Source: Neobacillus sp. CF12 (GTDB lineage: Bacteria > Bacillota > Bacilli > Bacillales > Cytobacillaceae). From it: a stretch of 64,000 nucleotides of DNA. Below, one piece after another: positions 9,130 through 18,989 of the stretch (position 1 is the stretch's first letter; every line of letters starts with the position of its first letter). Where the stretch lies: NCBI RefSeq assembly GCF_030348765.1, contig NZ_JAUCEU010000007.1, positions 738,501 to 802,500 on the forward strand, given 5' to 3'. The position numbers were made by a program, and so were the translations under genes. The notes under the pieces are model-generated. The model did no database searches, had not been told where the DNA came from, and saw only the letters and a program-made list of their open reading frames with translations.

Positions 9130-10521
9130 TCAAACTGTAACCTTTTTATACAACGACCTATCCAACTCATTAATCAACCTAGATCCTTCACCATAATAGT
9201 AAAGTTGCAGATAAGTAGTGGCTCTTGTGATAGATACATACAGCAGTCGTCTTTCTACTTCCCAAAATTCGTCTGTATCCATTTCTTCACTTAGTTCAGG
9301 CTCTATTAAGTCAATTACAATAACATAATCAAATTCTAGACCTTTAGACGAATGCATTTTACAAAGCTTAACCCCTGGTGAATATGGATTCCCATCTTTT
9401 TGATTGACAATTTCAGATACGATGTTGAATTCCCTTAGCACAGGCCTAAGTGCATTAAACCTCCAACCGTGTCGAGCTAAGATACCGATTGTAGCCTCAG
9501 GTGATCCTTCGCGGAGTTGTTTTACAGTTTTACCTACTGCCACAAACTGTTCCTCTCTTGTAGAACATTGTATAACTGCTGGAACTGGTCCTGAGCTAGT
9601 CGGCAGTTCTAATGGAGTGTACTCGTCATCGTTGACTACGGAATCATTTTTCTGAAGGCTTGCTGCTAATTGAATGATTTCCTTAGTTGATCGGAAGGAT
9701 TCCTTCAAAATCTTTGTACGTCCACCTGTAATATTTAGTCCGATATCCTTCCAAGCAAAGGAAGTTTTATAGATTTTTTGTCCTTTGTCTGCTGCAATGA
9801 AAAAGGATTTACGTGCAATTGTTCTAAGTATGTGCAATTGCACTTGCTGGAGGTCCTGTCCCTCATCAATAAAGATATGGTCAAACTTTACTTCTTCAGG
9901 TATTTGATTTAGTTTTTTCGAGAGCTCCAAGCCTATATCATCATAGTCCATGCGATACCCTTTTTCCTTGTTATAGCCTTCACAAATTTCAAAGATCATT
10001 CTCCGGTCTTTTTCAGTAACACGTATCTCACTACCACGGCCACGGCGGCTAGCTCCCAGATATTCCACTAAAGAATCGATTCCTTTTCCTTTTATCCAAG
10101 AAATTTCATCCTTAAGGAACTCCTTATACTTTGTCTCCTCTAAAACAAAACGATGATCGTTGGTTTTAGCCAATTTTTTTATGGCATTACCTAGAAAATC
10201 CTCATCACTTTTCTTAATCATATAACAACTCTTTTTCATTACTTTGTAATAAGCACTCATGGCCCAGCTATGAAATGTTCTAATATGAAGGTTTTTTAGA
10301 TTCTGTTCCTCCATTAATAGACTAGAAGCATTTGTTAATGTTTTCCCATAGGTAAACACAGCTATCTGCTGATCGGGATATTTCTCCGCTGTTAACTTCG
10401 CCTTACGTAGCATAACCAGTGTTTTCCCGCTATCTGCAATACCCCTAACTAGGATTTCATCTCCTTGATACTTTACTATCTCTTCTTGCTGCTTTGTAAG
10501 CTTATGATTAATTCCTGTCAT
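9130..10521 (-). CDS. compact UvrD-like SF1 helicase, fourth gene of operon
   Basis: Superfamily I helicase of 463 residues from MTGINHKLT (10521; AGAGAG upstream). Motifs: Q motif (LTKQQEEIV), Walker A as GIADSGKT (not the usual GxAGSGKT), motif II FIDEGQDLQ, motif III-like AADKGQKIY, motif IV ESFRSTKEI, motif V MHSSKGLEFDYVIV and motif VI RLLYVSITRATTYL. It lacks the large 1B/2B insertions of full UvrD and has no nuclease domain. It is the last gene of a four-gene minus-strand operon, 40 bases after the small gene. Probably a translocase working with the other subunits. Confidence 0.85.
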   Translation of the reverse strand: MTGINHKLTKQQEEIVKYQGDEILVRGIADSGKTLVMLRKAKLTAEKYPDQQIAVFTYGKTLTNASSLLMEEQNLKNLHIRTFHSWAMSAYYKVMKKSCYMIKKSDEDFLGNAIKKLAKTNDHRFVLEETKYKEFLKDEISWIKGKGIDSLVEYLGASRRGRGSEIRVTEKDRRMIFEICEGYNKEKGYRMDYDDIGLELSKKLNQIPEEVKFDHIFIDEGQDLQQVQLHILRTIARKSFFIAADKGQKIYKTSFAWKDIGLNITGGRTKILKESFRSTKEIIQLAASLQKNDSVVNDDEYTPLELPTSSGPVPAVIQCSTREEQFVAVGKTVKQLREGSPEATIGILARHGWRFNALRPVLREFNIVSEIVNQKDGNPYSPGVKLCKMHSSKGLEFDYVIVIDLIEPELSEEMDTDEFWEVERRLLYVSITRATTYLQLYYYGEGSRLINELDRSLYKKVTV

Positions 10522-10561
10522 TATTATCTCTCTTTTCCCTAAGAATATATAATCTAAGATT

Positions 10562-10747
10562 CTATGGTAAATCGTCATCATCATCCACAGGAGAATTGAT
10601 AAAGTCTCTTGCTGTAAATAGCGTCCCCTTAATCTTAATCTCGTGTAATGCCATTTCTGTTACTTTTTGAACAATGGATAACTTTTCCACAGTGTCCTCG
10701 ACCGTACGCCAATTCATCGCTACAATCTTCCATTGATTTACCTTCAT
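10562..10747 (-). CDS. 61-residue protein, third gene of helicase-nuclease operon
   Basis: Starts with ATG at 10747 overlapping the stop of the AddB-like gene (ATGA overlap), which argues for real translational coupling. It is a helical protein with an acidic tail (SPVDDDDDLP). No known domain is recognised. Its fixed place between two helicase-nuclease subunits suggests a small structural or regulatory subunit; the function is unknown. Confidence 0.6.
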   Translation of the reverse strand: MKVNQWKIVAMNWRTVEDTVEKLSIVQKVTEMALHEIKIKGTLFTARDFINSPVDDDDDLP

Positions 10748-13395
10748 TTTTTTGTTTCATCCTTATCAACAGAATAGTTACCATCAGGACAGAGATCAAG
10801 ATATGGACAATAACGGCAGTGATGGTCAGGTTTTGCCTCCATCATTGTGGCAAAGTCCGGACTTGGTTCTTGAATCTCTCCCATTATTTGCTCCTTGTTC
10901 GAATTTACAGCATCATATATTTCAGACCGTCTGTTAGTGGTTAGTCCCGGAAATTGAAAGTTTTTTCTAGTCTGACTAACTGATACATTTCCAACAATCT
11001 TTTCACGTTTGTCTCGACTACTCACCCTATAGCCCAAGGTTGTTGTAGCCATGTTTTCCTTTTGATAAATAGACCACTGTGGAAATAACTCACTAACCAT
11101 CTCTATAACGGCATCATCATTCTGTTTTGTATACCGCTTAACGACCCGTATTATTTCTGAATAAATAAATTGATAGATAAACTTATCGGAAAATACAGGG
11201 TACCGATCCAGTACATAACCGTAATAAAATCTCCGAGGACATAATTCATATTCAGCTAAAATGTCTTCAAATTTTAGTTCTTCATATGCGTCTTGCAAGG
11301 CATGATTATCTGGCTGATATGTTGTAAAATCAAATTCATTAAATGGAACATCATCAGCTTTTTTCATCTCCAAACGATGATTTTCCACGTTCATATTTAA
11401 ATATTGCACGTACACTGCCGGCTCTAAATTCTCACGGTCTAGGAAATTACAAATCCATGATAATTCCAGATTATCTTTCCATAAAAATTCTAAGGTCATA
11501 AATAAGAGGTACCTTGAAATTGCCTTAACTGAATTATTTCGGAGCTCGTTCAATTCTAACTCTTTATGGTCTCTAGCCAACACAGAAAAGGTTTCCGCCT
11601 GTAATGGCCATGGGATACTGAATTCACTCAAAGGAAGACCTTGTTCATCCAATCCTGTGAGATATATTTTTCGGCTCTTCGTTTTAAAGGCTTCACCATC
11701 TACCTCAATAAACGGCTTAATAAACACATCTTCGTCATCAGAAAATTTCCCACTTAAATAAAATTGAATGGCATTTCCAATATCTTCGTATAAAAATTGG
11801 TGGGTATCTTCAATAGATGCAATCTTTCTATTTATTTTCTCAATCAATTCTGCTTCTTCTTGCTGTAGCAATACTTTATTTGTAACAGGATTATACTCCA
11901 TCATTAACTTCGATAAGCGCTTAAAATGTTCATTGATAGAAGATTCTTCTTGGGATAAGTCAAACAAATTCCCCGCCATTTCTTTCAGAAGTAAGAAGAA
12001 ATCATAGATCTGTTTGACTCGGTCTCTATCGAGTGATAGATGACCTATCTTAGAAAATGGGCTCCTAATACTCTCTAATACACGATTAACCTCATCATTT
12101 TCAAACAATGGAAGAATGGTATCATATTGAGTAAGAAGGTCTTCCATGCGTTGTATCCATGACTCAATATCAACACAATCTGAAAAAAACGGTAATATCT
12201 GTTCTAATTCAAGGGTATAGAATTGTGCATTTTCCATAGTTCTTTTATCTGTTAGCCACCCAGATGAAAAGCTAATCATTAAAATTTCTTCATTCAGAAT
12301 CAAACGATTCTGTTGTCGCATATCATGAAGTTTTACAATAAATTGTCCTACAGGATAATGTAAAAAATTCCTACGATTTGCAAACCGCTCCGGATAATAT
12401 TGGACTAGCATATCATTTAGGATATCGGCATTCGTTGCTATAATTTGTACATCCTCGTCTTGATGTTTCTTTTGTTCTCCAATTGGATAATGCTCCATGA
12501 CGACATTATGAAGGAAATCAAAGAAAGATTCGTAAGCAAATACTTTCTTCTCTTCACTCCATTTTTCTTGAGTTCCCTCTTCGAACGACTGAAGAAATCG
12601 ACTCGCTATTGTTTCCTTAGCCTTATCTCTTTTTTGTATATTCCATTGATCGGTCCATCCGAAATAGTGGGATATAAACATTTTCGAAAAATCAAAGGTG
12701 TTCGGAAAGCGTTCATCGTAAAACTGGAAAAATAGTAGTTCGTACCCAGCTCTCTCAAGAAGCTTCAAAAATACTTGCTGCTCTGGTGTTATAAAGTAAA
12801 AGCCATGGAGAACAATTTTCTGTGTTGATTTCGGAATTTCAAGGAAAACATCTTCTCCTTTTTCATATCTACCTTCTAGGATTGCATTGAAGTTATCATG
12901 AATATTTTCCTGTTTCCATGCCCCTCTTAATAACCCACGGAGTTTATCATAATCTGAATCTTGTTTTTCCAACTTGTACCAAAGGTTTCCAAAAAAACGC
13001 TCTTTATTCGTTAAATTAGGCACTGTTTTTAGACTTTCAGGATGAACACCAGAGAAAACCAGAAACCTAATCGTTTCAAGTAATTCAGACGTATTCTTTC
13101 GAAAAGCTGCTTTTAAATTTTCATCACCGGGTAACGAATTTGTAATCCTTGATATTGACAAATACTGTTCAAGTAATCGCTCCGGTTTATACCACTTTTT
13201 GAAAATATGGTTAATAACCTGGCGAATTGTAAAGATATATTGAAAATCACCTGTTTCATCAATACGGTAGCGCTCTTTAATTCCATCTACCAGATTTCTC
13301 GTTGCGCAAATATGAATCTCGTTTTTAATATGTGGAAAGATTTCATGCTCTTCCCATTTCTGTGGGTGATAATACGTTTCAACTTTAACGGTCAT
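10744..13395 (-). CDS. AddB-like protein with Fe-S cysteine cluster
   Basis: An 883-residue protein from MTVKVETYY (13395), where AAGGTGG lies just upstream; the frame open to 13473 lacks this site. The layout resembles AddB: an inactive helicase-like body, then CPRRFYYGYV and a terminal CRYCPYLDLC. These four Cys fit the 4Fe-4S staple of AddB/RecB-type nucleases. The nuclease core (GxxD ... DxK between the Cys groups) is not evident, so the nuclease site may be degenerate. Its start overlaps the stop of the large UvrD gene by 11 bases. Expected to form an AddAB-like heterodimer with that helicase. Confidence 0.75.
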   Translation of the reverse strand: MTVKVETYYHPQKWEEHEIFPHIKNEIHICATRNLVDGIKERYRIDETGDFQYIFTIRQVINHIFKKWYKPERLLEQYLSISRITNSLPGDENLKAAFRKNTSELLETIRFLVFSGVHPESLKTVPNLTNKERFFGNLWYKLEKQDSDYDKLRGLLRGAWKQENIHDNFNAILEGRYEKGEDVFLEIPKSTQKIVLHGFYFITPEQQVFLKLLERAGYELLFFQFYDERFPNTFDFSKMFISHYFGWTDQWNIQKRDKAKETIASRFLQSFEEGTQEKWSEEKKVFAYESFFDFLHNVVMEHYPIGEQKKHQDEDVQIIATNADILNDMLVQYYPERFANRRNFLHYPVGQFIVKLHDMRQQNRLILNEEILMISFSSGWLTDKRTMENAQFYTLELEQILPFFSDCVDIESWIQRMEDLLTQYDTILPLFENDEVNRVLESIRSPFSKIGHLSLDRDRVKQIYDFFLLLKEMAGNLFDLSQEESSINEHFKRLSKLMMEYNPVTNKVLLQQEEAELIEKINRKIASIEDTHQFLYEDIGNAIQFYLSGKFSDDEDVFIKPFIEVDGEAFKTKSRKIYLTGLDEQGLPLSEFSIPWPLQAETFSVLARDHKELELNELRNNSVKAISRYLLFMTLEFLWKDNLELSWICNFLDRENLEPAVYVQYLNMNVENHRLEMKKADDVPFNEFDFTTYQPDNHALQDAYEELKFEDILAEYELCPRRFYYGYVLDRYPVFSDKFIYQFIYSEIIRVVKRYTKQNDDAVIEMVSELFPQWSIYQKENMATTTLGYRVSSRDKREKIVGNVSVSQTRKNFQFPGLTTNRRSEIYDAVNSNKEQIMGEIQEPSPDFATMMEAKPDHHCRYCPYLDLCPDGNYSVDKDETKK

Positions 13396-16300
13396 ATTGC
13401 ACCACCTTAACTCCTGTTTCTTTGATGACCTCTGACCAAGTACGTTGTCTATTCGATAGTGGAACAAACACAACTAATCTCTCCATAACTCGGGTCATTA
13501 CGACGTACAATAATCTTGTTTCTTCTTTATAGACCTCTTCTTGGTCAAATTCTTGTAATTTATTAAAATGACTACTTTGTGACTTTATATCTTTATTATC
13601 AATAAACCATGCAACTTTTCGATCATTAGGTTTCGAGACTTTATCCTCTTCCTCGATATAGAAAGTTGTCCGTGTGACATCAAATGGATTCGTTGTTTTA
13701 GGGATGATTACGGTATGATATTCCAGTCCCTTTGATCTGTGTACTGTCGTGATGTCTATAGAATTTTCCAACGCTTCTGCTTTTGGTTCATTTTCTGTTC
13801 GGTTTGTTCTCATTTGCAACGTCAACCACTTATGAATTGTGTATAACGTGGTATTCATCATATCAAATTGCTGTTGGATGATATTTAGTAAATGGAACAA
13901 ATTCTTTTTATATTTGACTAGGAAGTTTTCTAATTGCTCGTCTTCTTCAAATAAATGGCGGTAGTATTCATTCAAGTGTTGGAAAACTCCTTTTTCTGAG
14001 ATGATTTTTTGAATAACGGCCATCACAGGATACGTTTTTAGTTGTTTCGTATACTGCTTAAAATCGTTTCCAATTCGGTCATGAATGAAAGCTAAGATTT
14101 CCTTATTTACTCCGTTGAACGGCAACAATACTTGATAAGGTATTTTATACCGAAAATATGGCGATTGAAGTGCTGTTAACACATGCTTAGCGTCCTGTGG
14201 AAAAAGTAAGCCATCAATTAACGCTTTGAAGTCACGAACTGCTTCGCTTGTATAAAAGGTACCATCCAAGTTTTGCATGGTGGGTATTCCAGCTTGATTA
14301 CACCATTCATTTACTTTTCTTGCTTGTAAATTCGTTCTAACAATTATAGCTATCTTACGATTATGTTTCTTAGGTAAATCTCTTGTTATTTCCAAAGAAT
14401 GACGAATTGCTTGAATCACAGCTTCATTGGATTTCTTCGAATCGGTTGCAATAATTTGAAATTCATTTGTCTTTTCGGTACGGTTATTCATCCCAACTAG
14501 CTTATTATCATATGTTAGCCACTCTTTTTCTCCCCATTTGTTAAACAACGGATGGAGCTTTTCAAGAATGCTTGAAGCCGTACGGTAGTTCTTATTTAAA
14601 GAGATATCTAGAAAAGCAGAGTCACCTTCTACTTTGTCTACCCTATCTTCCAATAAATCAAATGATTTGTAATCTGCACCCCTAAATCGGTAGATTGATT
14701 GTTTCACATCACCAACGACAAACAGTTTATAATTTAAATCATTTGCTAGACTAGCTACGAGCTCGATTTGTACGTTGTCACTATCCTGGAATTCATCAAT
14801 GAAGATATATTTGTCTTGATCATATTGAGTAATTTTTGCCTTATCACGACTGAATTCCTTAATTTTACGTATTAAGTCATTCGTAGAAAAAGCATTTTCT
14901 TCTTTTTTCACTTGATCTAATCTTTCTTCTGTATGTTCAAATACATATTTGAACAACTGATGTAACGAAGTAAAGGAGTGATCAATTGGCTCTCCCCAAT
15001 CTAATCCTTGGATTTCTTCTTTCGATAGCCCTTTTTTCTCCATTTCATCCCAGAATGAAAAGATAATATTAACCAAATCATAGTGTTTTAACGTATGGAT
15101 TGACATACTATCTGGTTTTGAACGGTAGAATTCATCTATCAGTCCATGAATAATATTTTTCTTTTCTTGGATAAAGCTGCGTAACCGAACATTTTTCCCA
15201 TAGCCAATTTCATGGGCTAAGCTTGTAAGAATTGATTTTGAAAAGGAGTGAATCGTACTTATTTGCATCTCCTTAACGTCCTCTGCATATAATCCATATT
15301 TCGTCTTCCCAGTAAGCTTGGATAGGCTAGTAAGTTTGTCTTTTAATCGTTTTTTCATTTCGTTTGTGGACTCATTTGTAAATGTAATCATTATAATGTC
15401 CCTTAACAATATATTCTTTGTTAATAAGAACATAATCCTGTCTATCATCACGTGTGTTTTACCTGTACCAGCCCCTGCTTTAACCATCAAATGGCTGTTG
15501 TACGGAGTATGAACTGCTTGGTATTGTTCATAATTAAAACTTTTAAAATCATTTACTATTCTTTCAGGAAGTATTTCTTCTCCGTCCTCAATCACAATTC
15601 CGTCTTCTATTGGAGCCTCATTAACACTAGAAAAACATTGTAGTTGGTAGTTACGTGTAAATTCCTCGAACAAATTCTTCCATGTTATATCCATTTCAAA
15701 ATAACTTAGGATCGTTATTTTCACACCATTTGTTAGCTTTTCCTTAATTTCCCTCTTCTTTTGTTCAAACATTCTTTCAACAGGAAATACATATAGAGTC
15801 GAATAAGGCTCCTCTATAGCCATAGATTCATTTTCCTTGATACCAAAGAATTGTTTCATTAGCTCCCATTGAGTATTTTCCAGCGGTTGTAATGCACTAT
15901 ATAGAAAATATTCCTCGAACTTTTGGATTTCTGTAACGCTTGTTAGGTCATCTTTAAATAAAATAGGTGGTATATGAACAATATTATTTTGGATTCCTTT
16001 TTTCTCCCATTCGGACCTAGTAATGTAAGGAAGTGCAATTACTACTCTTTTTGTAAACTTTCGGAACAATTGCGGGTTCTGTTCTATTTCATTACATAAA
16101 ATATTTAATTGAGTTTCTGCCTGTTTATAAGGGTTCCCCTTCTCTATTGCATAATTGTTATAATACCAATCTCCGCCTTGAATAGATGAGAGTTGATCGA
16201 TGGTTATCCCCTTAACTTCAACTACTGTTATCCCGCTTTGACGGTTAACTACTAGAATATCAATCTCATGTCTCCCTCTAAATCCTTGATTATGCAAAGG

Positions 16301-17062
16301 GTAATGCAAGAAAAGGTGGTTATTTCGACCCTTATAATATTTTTTTAATGCGTTAAACACAGTTTGCTCAGCTTTTAAACCAGGAGGAGTTATAACATCC
16401 TGGACTCTTGCTTTTGTTATTGTGTCATTTTTCAAATCATGAAGTTTGCTCTCTGTGACTTTCAAATGATAGTCTGCAATCTTAGCCAATTCTGTTTTAT
16501 TTATTTTAATATTAACTGGTCTTTCTGCTATAAGGTATGACAATACTAGATCAATATGAGGCGTTAACCGTTTTCTAGTAGTATTGGAATTTCTTATCTC
16601 TGCATCCATTTTTTCAAGAGTGTCTCGATTGAATCCCAACATGTCTAAATAGGATTCTAAATTCTGTTTTGAAAGTATCATCGCTTCTATTTCTTTAATG
16701 TCTTGTACCGTAATATCCTGTGGTTTGATAGAAGAATCCTTTGTATTTAACCACATAACATTGTAATGAGTCGTTAATAGGTCTGGATTTAATAGCCACC
16801 CTTTTCTTGGTGTACCCTTCTTTTCGTAAGATAGCTCAAATGTAAAAGTACTCAAGTTTTTATTTGCATAGTAAAACGCACACTTATTATCAATAAGCAT
16901 GGTATTTTCATTCAATTGTAGTTTTATATCGATACCTTTTTTCTGTTGTTCTTTTGCTGTTTGTCGTTCAAAACCATGTCCAATGCGTGGATACATATAT
17001 TTATCGATAAAAAGAGAAACTTCTGTTTCTACTTGAAGATCTCTATTAAAATGTGATTTCAA
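13385..17062 (-). CDS. UvrD/AddA-like helicase with NERD and second nuclease-like domain
   Basis: 1225 residues, TTG start at 17062 with GGAGTG seven bases upstream. Residues 1-100 look like a PD-(D/E)XK fold (GIDIKLQL near 43-50, then LIDNK at 56-60). Residues about 225-345 are a NERD nuclease-related domain (GRHEIDILVVN and VVEVKG, D268 and E282-K284). The SF1 helicase follows: Walker A AGAGTGKT (529-536), ITFTNESTNEMK, IDEFQDSD, NYRTASSILEKL, TTVHRSKGLEYHTV and RLLYVVMTR. It is the first gene of a four-gene operon. Two nuclease-like domains on the helicase may replace the missing AddB nuclease site. Confidence 0.85.
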   Translation of the reverse strand: MKSHFNRDLQVETEVSLFIDKYMYPRIGHGFERQTAKEQQKKGIDIKLQLNENTMLIDNKCAFYYANKNLSTFTFELSYEKKGTPRKGWLLNPDLLTTHYNVMWLNTKDSSIKPQDITVQDIKEIEAMILSKQNLESYLDMLGFNRDTLEKMDAEIRNSNTTRKRLTPHIDLVLSYLIAERPVNIKINKTELAKIADYHLKVTESKLHDLKNDTITKARVQDVITPPGLKAEQTVFNALKKYYKGRNNHLFLHYPLHNQGFRGRHEIDILVVNRQSGITVVEVKGITIDQLSSIQGGDWYYNNYAIEKGNPYKQAETQLNILCNEIEQNPQLFRKFTKRVVIALPYITRSEWEKKGIQNNIVHIPPILFKDDLTSVTEIQKFEEYFLYSALQPLENTQWELMKQFFGIKENESMAIEEPYSTLYVFPVERMFEQKKREIKEKLTNGVKITILSYFEMDITWKNLFEEFTRNYQLQCFSSVNEAPIEDGIVIEDGEEILPERIVNDFKSFNYEQYQAVHTPYNSHLMVKAGAGTGKTHVMIDRIMFLLTKNILLRDIIMITFTNESTNEMKKRLKDKLTSLSKLTGKTKYGLYAEDVKEMQISTIHSFSKSILTSLAHEIGYGKNVRLRSFIQEKKNIIHGLIDEFYRSKPDSMSIHTLKHYDLVNIIFSFWDEMEKKGLSKEEIQGLDWGEPIDHSFTSLHQLFKYVFEHTEERLDQVKKEENAFSTNDLIRKIKEFSRDKAKITQYDQDKYIFIDEFQDSDNVQIELVASLANDLNYKLFVVGDVKQSIYRFRGADYKSFDLLEDRVDKVEGDSAFLDISLNKNYRTASSILEKLHPLFNKWGEKEWLTYDNKLVGMNNRTEKTNEFQIIATDSKKSNEAVIQAIRHSLEITRDLPKKHNRKIAIIVRTNLQARKVNEWCNQAGIPTMQNLDGTFYTSEAVRDFKALIDGLLFPQDAKHVLTALQSPYFRYKIPYQVLLPFNGVNKEILAFIHDRIGNDFKQYTKQLKTYPVMAVIQKIISEKGVFQHLNEYYRHLFEEDEQLENFLVKYKKNLFHLLNIIQQQFDMMNTTLYTIHKWLTLQMRTNRTENEPKAEALENSIDITTVHRSKGLEYHTVIIPKTTNPFDVTRTTFYIEEEDKVSKPNDRKVAWFIDNKDIKSQSSHFNKLQEFDQEEVYKEETRLLYVVMTRVMERLVVFVPLSNRQRTWSEVIKETGVKVVQYDR

Positions 17063-17389
17063 TTTTTTTCACTCCATTTATTTACACTTGGTACTATTTT
17101 GCTATAATTGACAAATAGGTTAAATGGGAACTTTTGTTTCCATTCATTAGAATATATTACCTAAATTACACATATTAGGAACTATATAACTACAAAAAGT
17201 AATAATCCTAACAAAAAATGGCATACGTCCGGTTCAAAAACCGAAATCATGCAAAAATTTCCTACCTAATACCGAATCTAACTTTTAGGATTTTAGTTTA
17301 ACGTATTATCAAGCATAGGGTATTAGTAAATACTATATGTATTTCCATCTTCAGGAAAAGGGCTGCTAATTAAAACAACAGCAAAAAAA

Positions 17390-17410
17390 TAGCCCGTGGA
17401 AAATGGGCTA
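17390..17410 (-). terminator. hairpin after SNF2 remnant
   Basis: TAGCCC / GGGCTA stem with a nine-base loop, followed on the minus strand by T-rich sequence. It lies 20 bases after the stop of the SNF2-like remnant. The remaining 17063-17389 has no gene and must hold the promoter of the helicase-nuclease operon. Confidence 0.55.
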
Positions 17411-17428
17411 CTTCTTGAAGATATTTCA

Positions 17429-17930
17429 TTATAATTTCTCCTTATAATAAGGACTCAAATTCATAAACATCTCCTTGAGCTCTGCTTCATCCACATCATG
17501 TTTAAAGATATATTCCAAGAGTTCCTCTTGCTTTGCTTGTCCTAAACTTAATCGGTAGAGCTGAAGTATTTTCATTAAACGTTGATATTTATAACCATCC
17601 TTACTAAACGGGTAAATAGGCACAATTCTCTCGATTTGTATTCCTTGATTCTCTTAAAGAGTCCAATATGGGACTAGTTCAGATGTATTTTCATTTCGTT
17701 CATTTTTATTCGCTTAATCAAACATCTCTTCCCATATATATATATATCAAATTCTACATTTCCATATTTCTTAGCTATGTTTTGACGTATAGAAACGATT
17801 TATATTGGGTAATTCTTCCTTCTCGTTGTTCCAAGTCAATCGGATTAGAAGGTAGGTTCCAGTGAACGATTTTACGACAATAATAATGGAAATCTAGTCC
17901 TTCTTGCCCAATCGAGGTGGATGCAAGTAC
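17429..17930 (-). pseudogene. SNF2-type helicase C-terminal remnant
   Basis: On the minus strand I read FVLASTSIGQEGLDFHYYCR, then KIVHWNLPSNPIDLEQREGR, which are SNF2/SF2 motifs V and VI. A frameshift follows, then QNIAKKYGNVEFD, then the terminal frame IYPFSKDGYKYQRLMKILQ...NLSPYYKEKL ending at 17429. The region joining these pieces is shortened and the upstream part is missing, cut where integrase-flanking sequence begins near 17932. Such helicases belong to restriction-like defence operons in Bacillaceae; which one cannot be told from this fragment. Confidence 0.7.
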
Positions 17931-17974
17931 AAATGGACTGAATGGTGAATTGAAAGATCTCCTGAATAAAAAAG

Positions 17975-17998
17975 AGCAGCTACAATAGAATAGCTGCT
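17975..17998 (-). terminator. terminator downstream of integrase remnant
   Basis: Perfect eight-base stem AGCAGCTA / TAGCTGCT with an eight-base loop and a minus-strand T run after it. It lies inside the reading frame open to 17894, so that frame is not coding to its end. Confidence 0.65.
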
Positions 17999-18028
17999 AA
18001 ACGATTGGAGGTTTTGTTTGCAATCAAC

Positions 18029-18414
18029 AATAGCAAAATGGATAGGCTCACCAATCCATTCCTTCTTATGACAATATCTAATTAATGCTCTCATATTACG
18101 AATGCGAATATTAACTGTCATTGGAGAAAGTTCTTTATCATGAATCATAAACCTATATATCCTTGAAACTCTTCCGCAGTGACGTTCTCATTCGTCATTT
18201 CTTCACCAAGAAACTCTTTGAGATAAGCATAATTATTGTAATACTCTTCAAGTGTCCTAGGTGCTAACCCTTCTGTTTTCTTAGCAGTCATAAATTTATC
18301 AAACATCTCATCCAATGTTAGGATGTTTGAATCAGTCTCGGATTTCTTTTTGCTACCATCTCTAATCTTACCTAGTTTCAGCTTAACTTTTTTTGGTATA
18401 ACCTTCGTTTGCAT
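18029..18414 (-). pseudogene. tyrosine recombinase (integrase), N-terminal remnant
   Basis: From MQTKVIPKKVK (ATG 18414, TTGGAGG upstream) it matches the N-terminal SAM-like domain of the integrase at 58177-59161: LDEMFDKFMTAKKTEGLA against LFEMFERFMSYKQTEGLA, and SPMTVNIRIRNMRALIRYC against QPTTVNVRIRTNRAFLRYC. A one-base deletion near 18149 breaks the frame after EFQGYIG. Similarity ends at GEPIH, so the whole catalytic domain is missing. It lies 170 bases from the tRNA-Sec repeat at 18581, the normal place for an integrase. Confidence 0.8.
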
Positions 18415-18483
18415 ATAAATAACCTCCAATAAATAATTAATTGGAGGTTGAAAGAAACGTCCTCTACAGTCTCACAGCAGTCC

Positions 18484-18523
18484 CTTTACAGTCTTGTTAT
18501 TAGATAGGAGTAAGACTGTGAAG
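18484..18523. repeat. inverted repeat between integrase remnant and att site
   Basis: CTTTACAGTCTT and AAGACTGTGAAG form an 12-base inverted repeat with one mismatch around 16 bases. Its place between the integrase start and the att core suits a recombinase or excisionase site, or an operator. Confidence 0.45.
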
Positions 18524-18580
18524 GAATATGTAAAAACTTTAATCAAAGTAAATCTGCGAAAACCCTTGATATAATTGCAT

Positions 18581-18647
18581 AGTTGGCGGTACTGCGTGGG
18601 AATTGAACCCACCAGACCTGGCACGCAGGTCTCAAGCAGTTTTGAAG
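18581..18647 (-). repeat. selC: att repeat 1: 3' half of tRNA-Sec
   Basis: On the minus strand: CTTCAAA anticodon loop (UCA), ACTGC stem strand, long variable arm (AGACCTG / CAGGTCT), T arm (GTGGG TTCAATT CCCAC), acceptor strand and GCCA. It differs from copy 2 at two sites only, one of them in the acceptor strand (GCAGTACC). The 5' half of the tRNA is absent on its right. The Sec identity rests on the UCA anticodon and the long acceptor and variable arms. It acts as the attachment core for the adjacent integrase remnant. Confidence 0.8.
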
Positions 18648-18754
18648 TTTGCTGACACCTGTTTTTATGGTATCTTCATGTACCTTGAAATACTGTTAAA
18701 TCAACGTTTCTTTCTTACAAGTGTTTTCTTGTAATTGGTAATTTTAAAAATTTG

Positions 18755-18772
18755 GGCACCAAGCATGGCACC
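18755..18772 (+). repeat. arm-type-site-like direct repeats near att 1
   Basis: Two GGCACC copies 12 bases apart (18755 and 18767), about 110 bases right of the att core. They are similar in form and phasing to the GTGACCA and GCCACCA sets right of att repeat 2. Confidence 0.35.
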
Positions 18773-18989
18773 TTAATTTAGATTACAAGTTCATTCCCCC
18801 TCCAATAACATTAATGAAAAAACTCTAATTTCAAAATAGGAAACTTATGGTAAAATATAAAGTAAAAGGTTACTAACTTAATCTTCTATTTATGTAAGAT
18901 TGATTGGGGATTGAGTTAATTTTCTACGTAGAGCAATAAAAAAACAAGCCAATAATCTTTAAACATAAATAAAATAGGTGGGATTAGGT

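Noticed and set aside
17894..18028. Continuation of the integrase frame to 17894
   Set aside because: It runs through a terminator hairpin and then through helicase sequence in another frame, so it is not coding.
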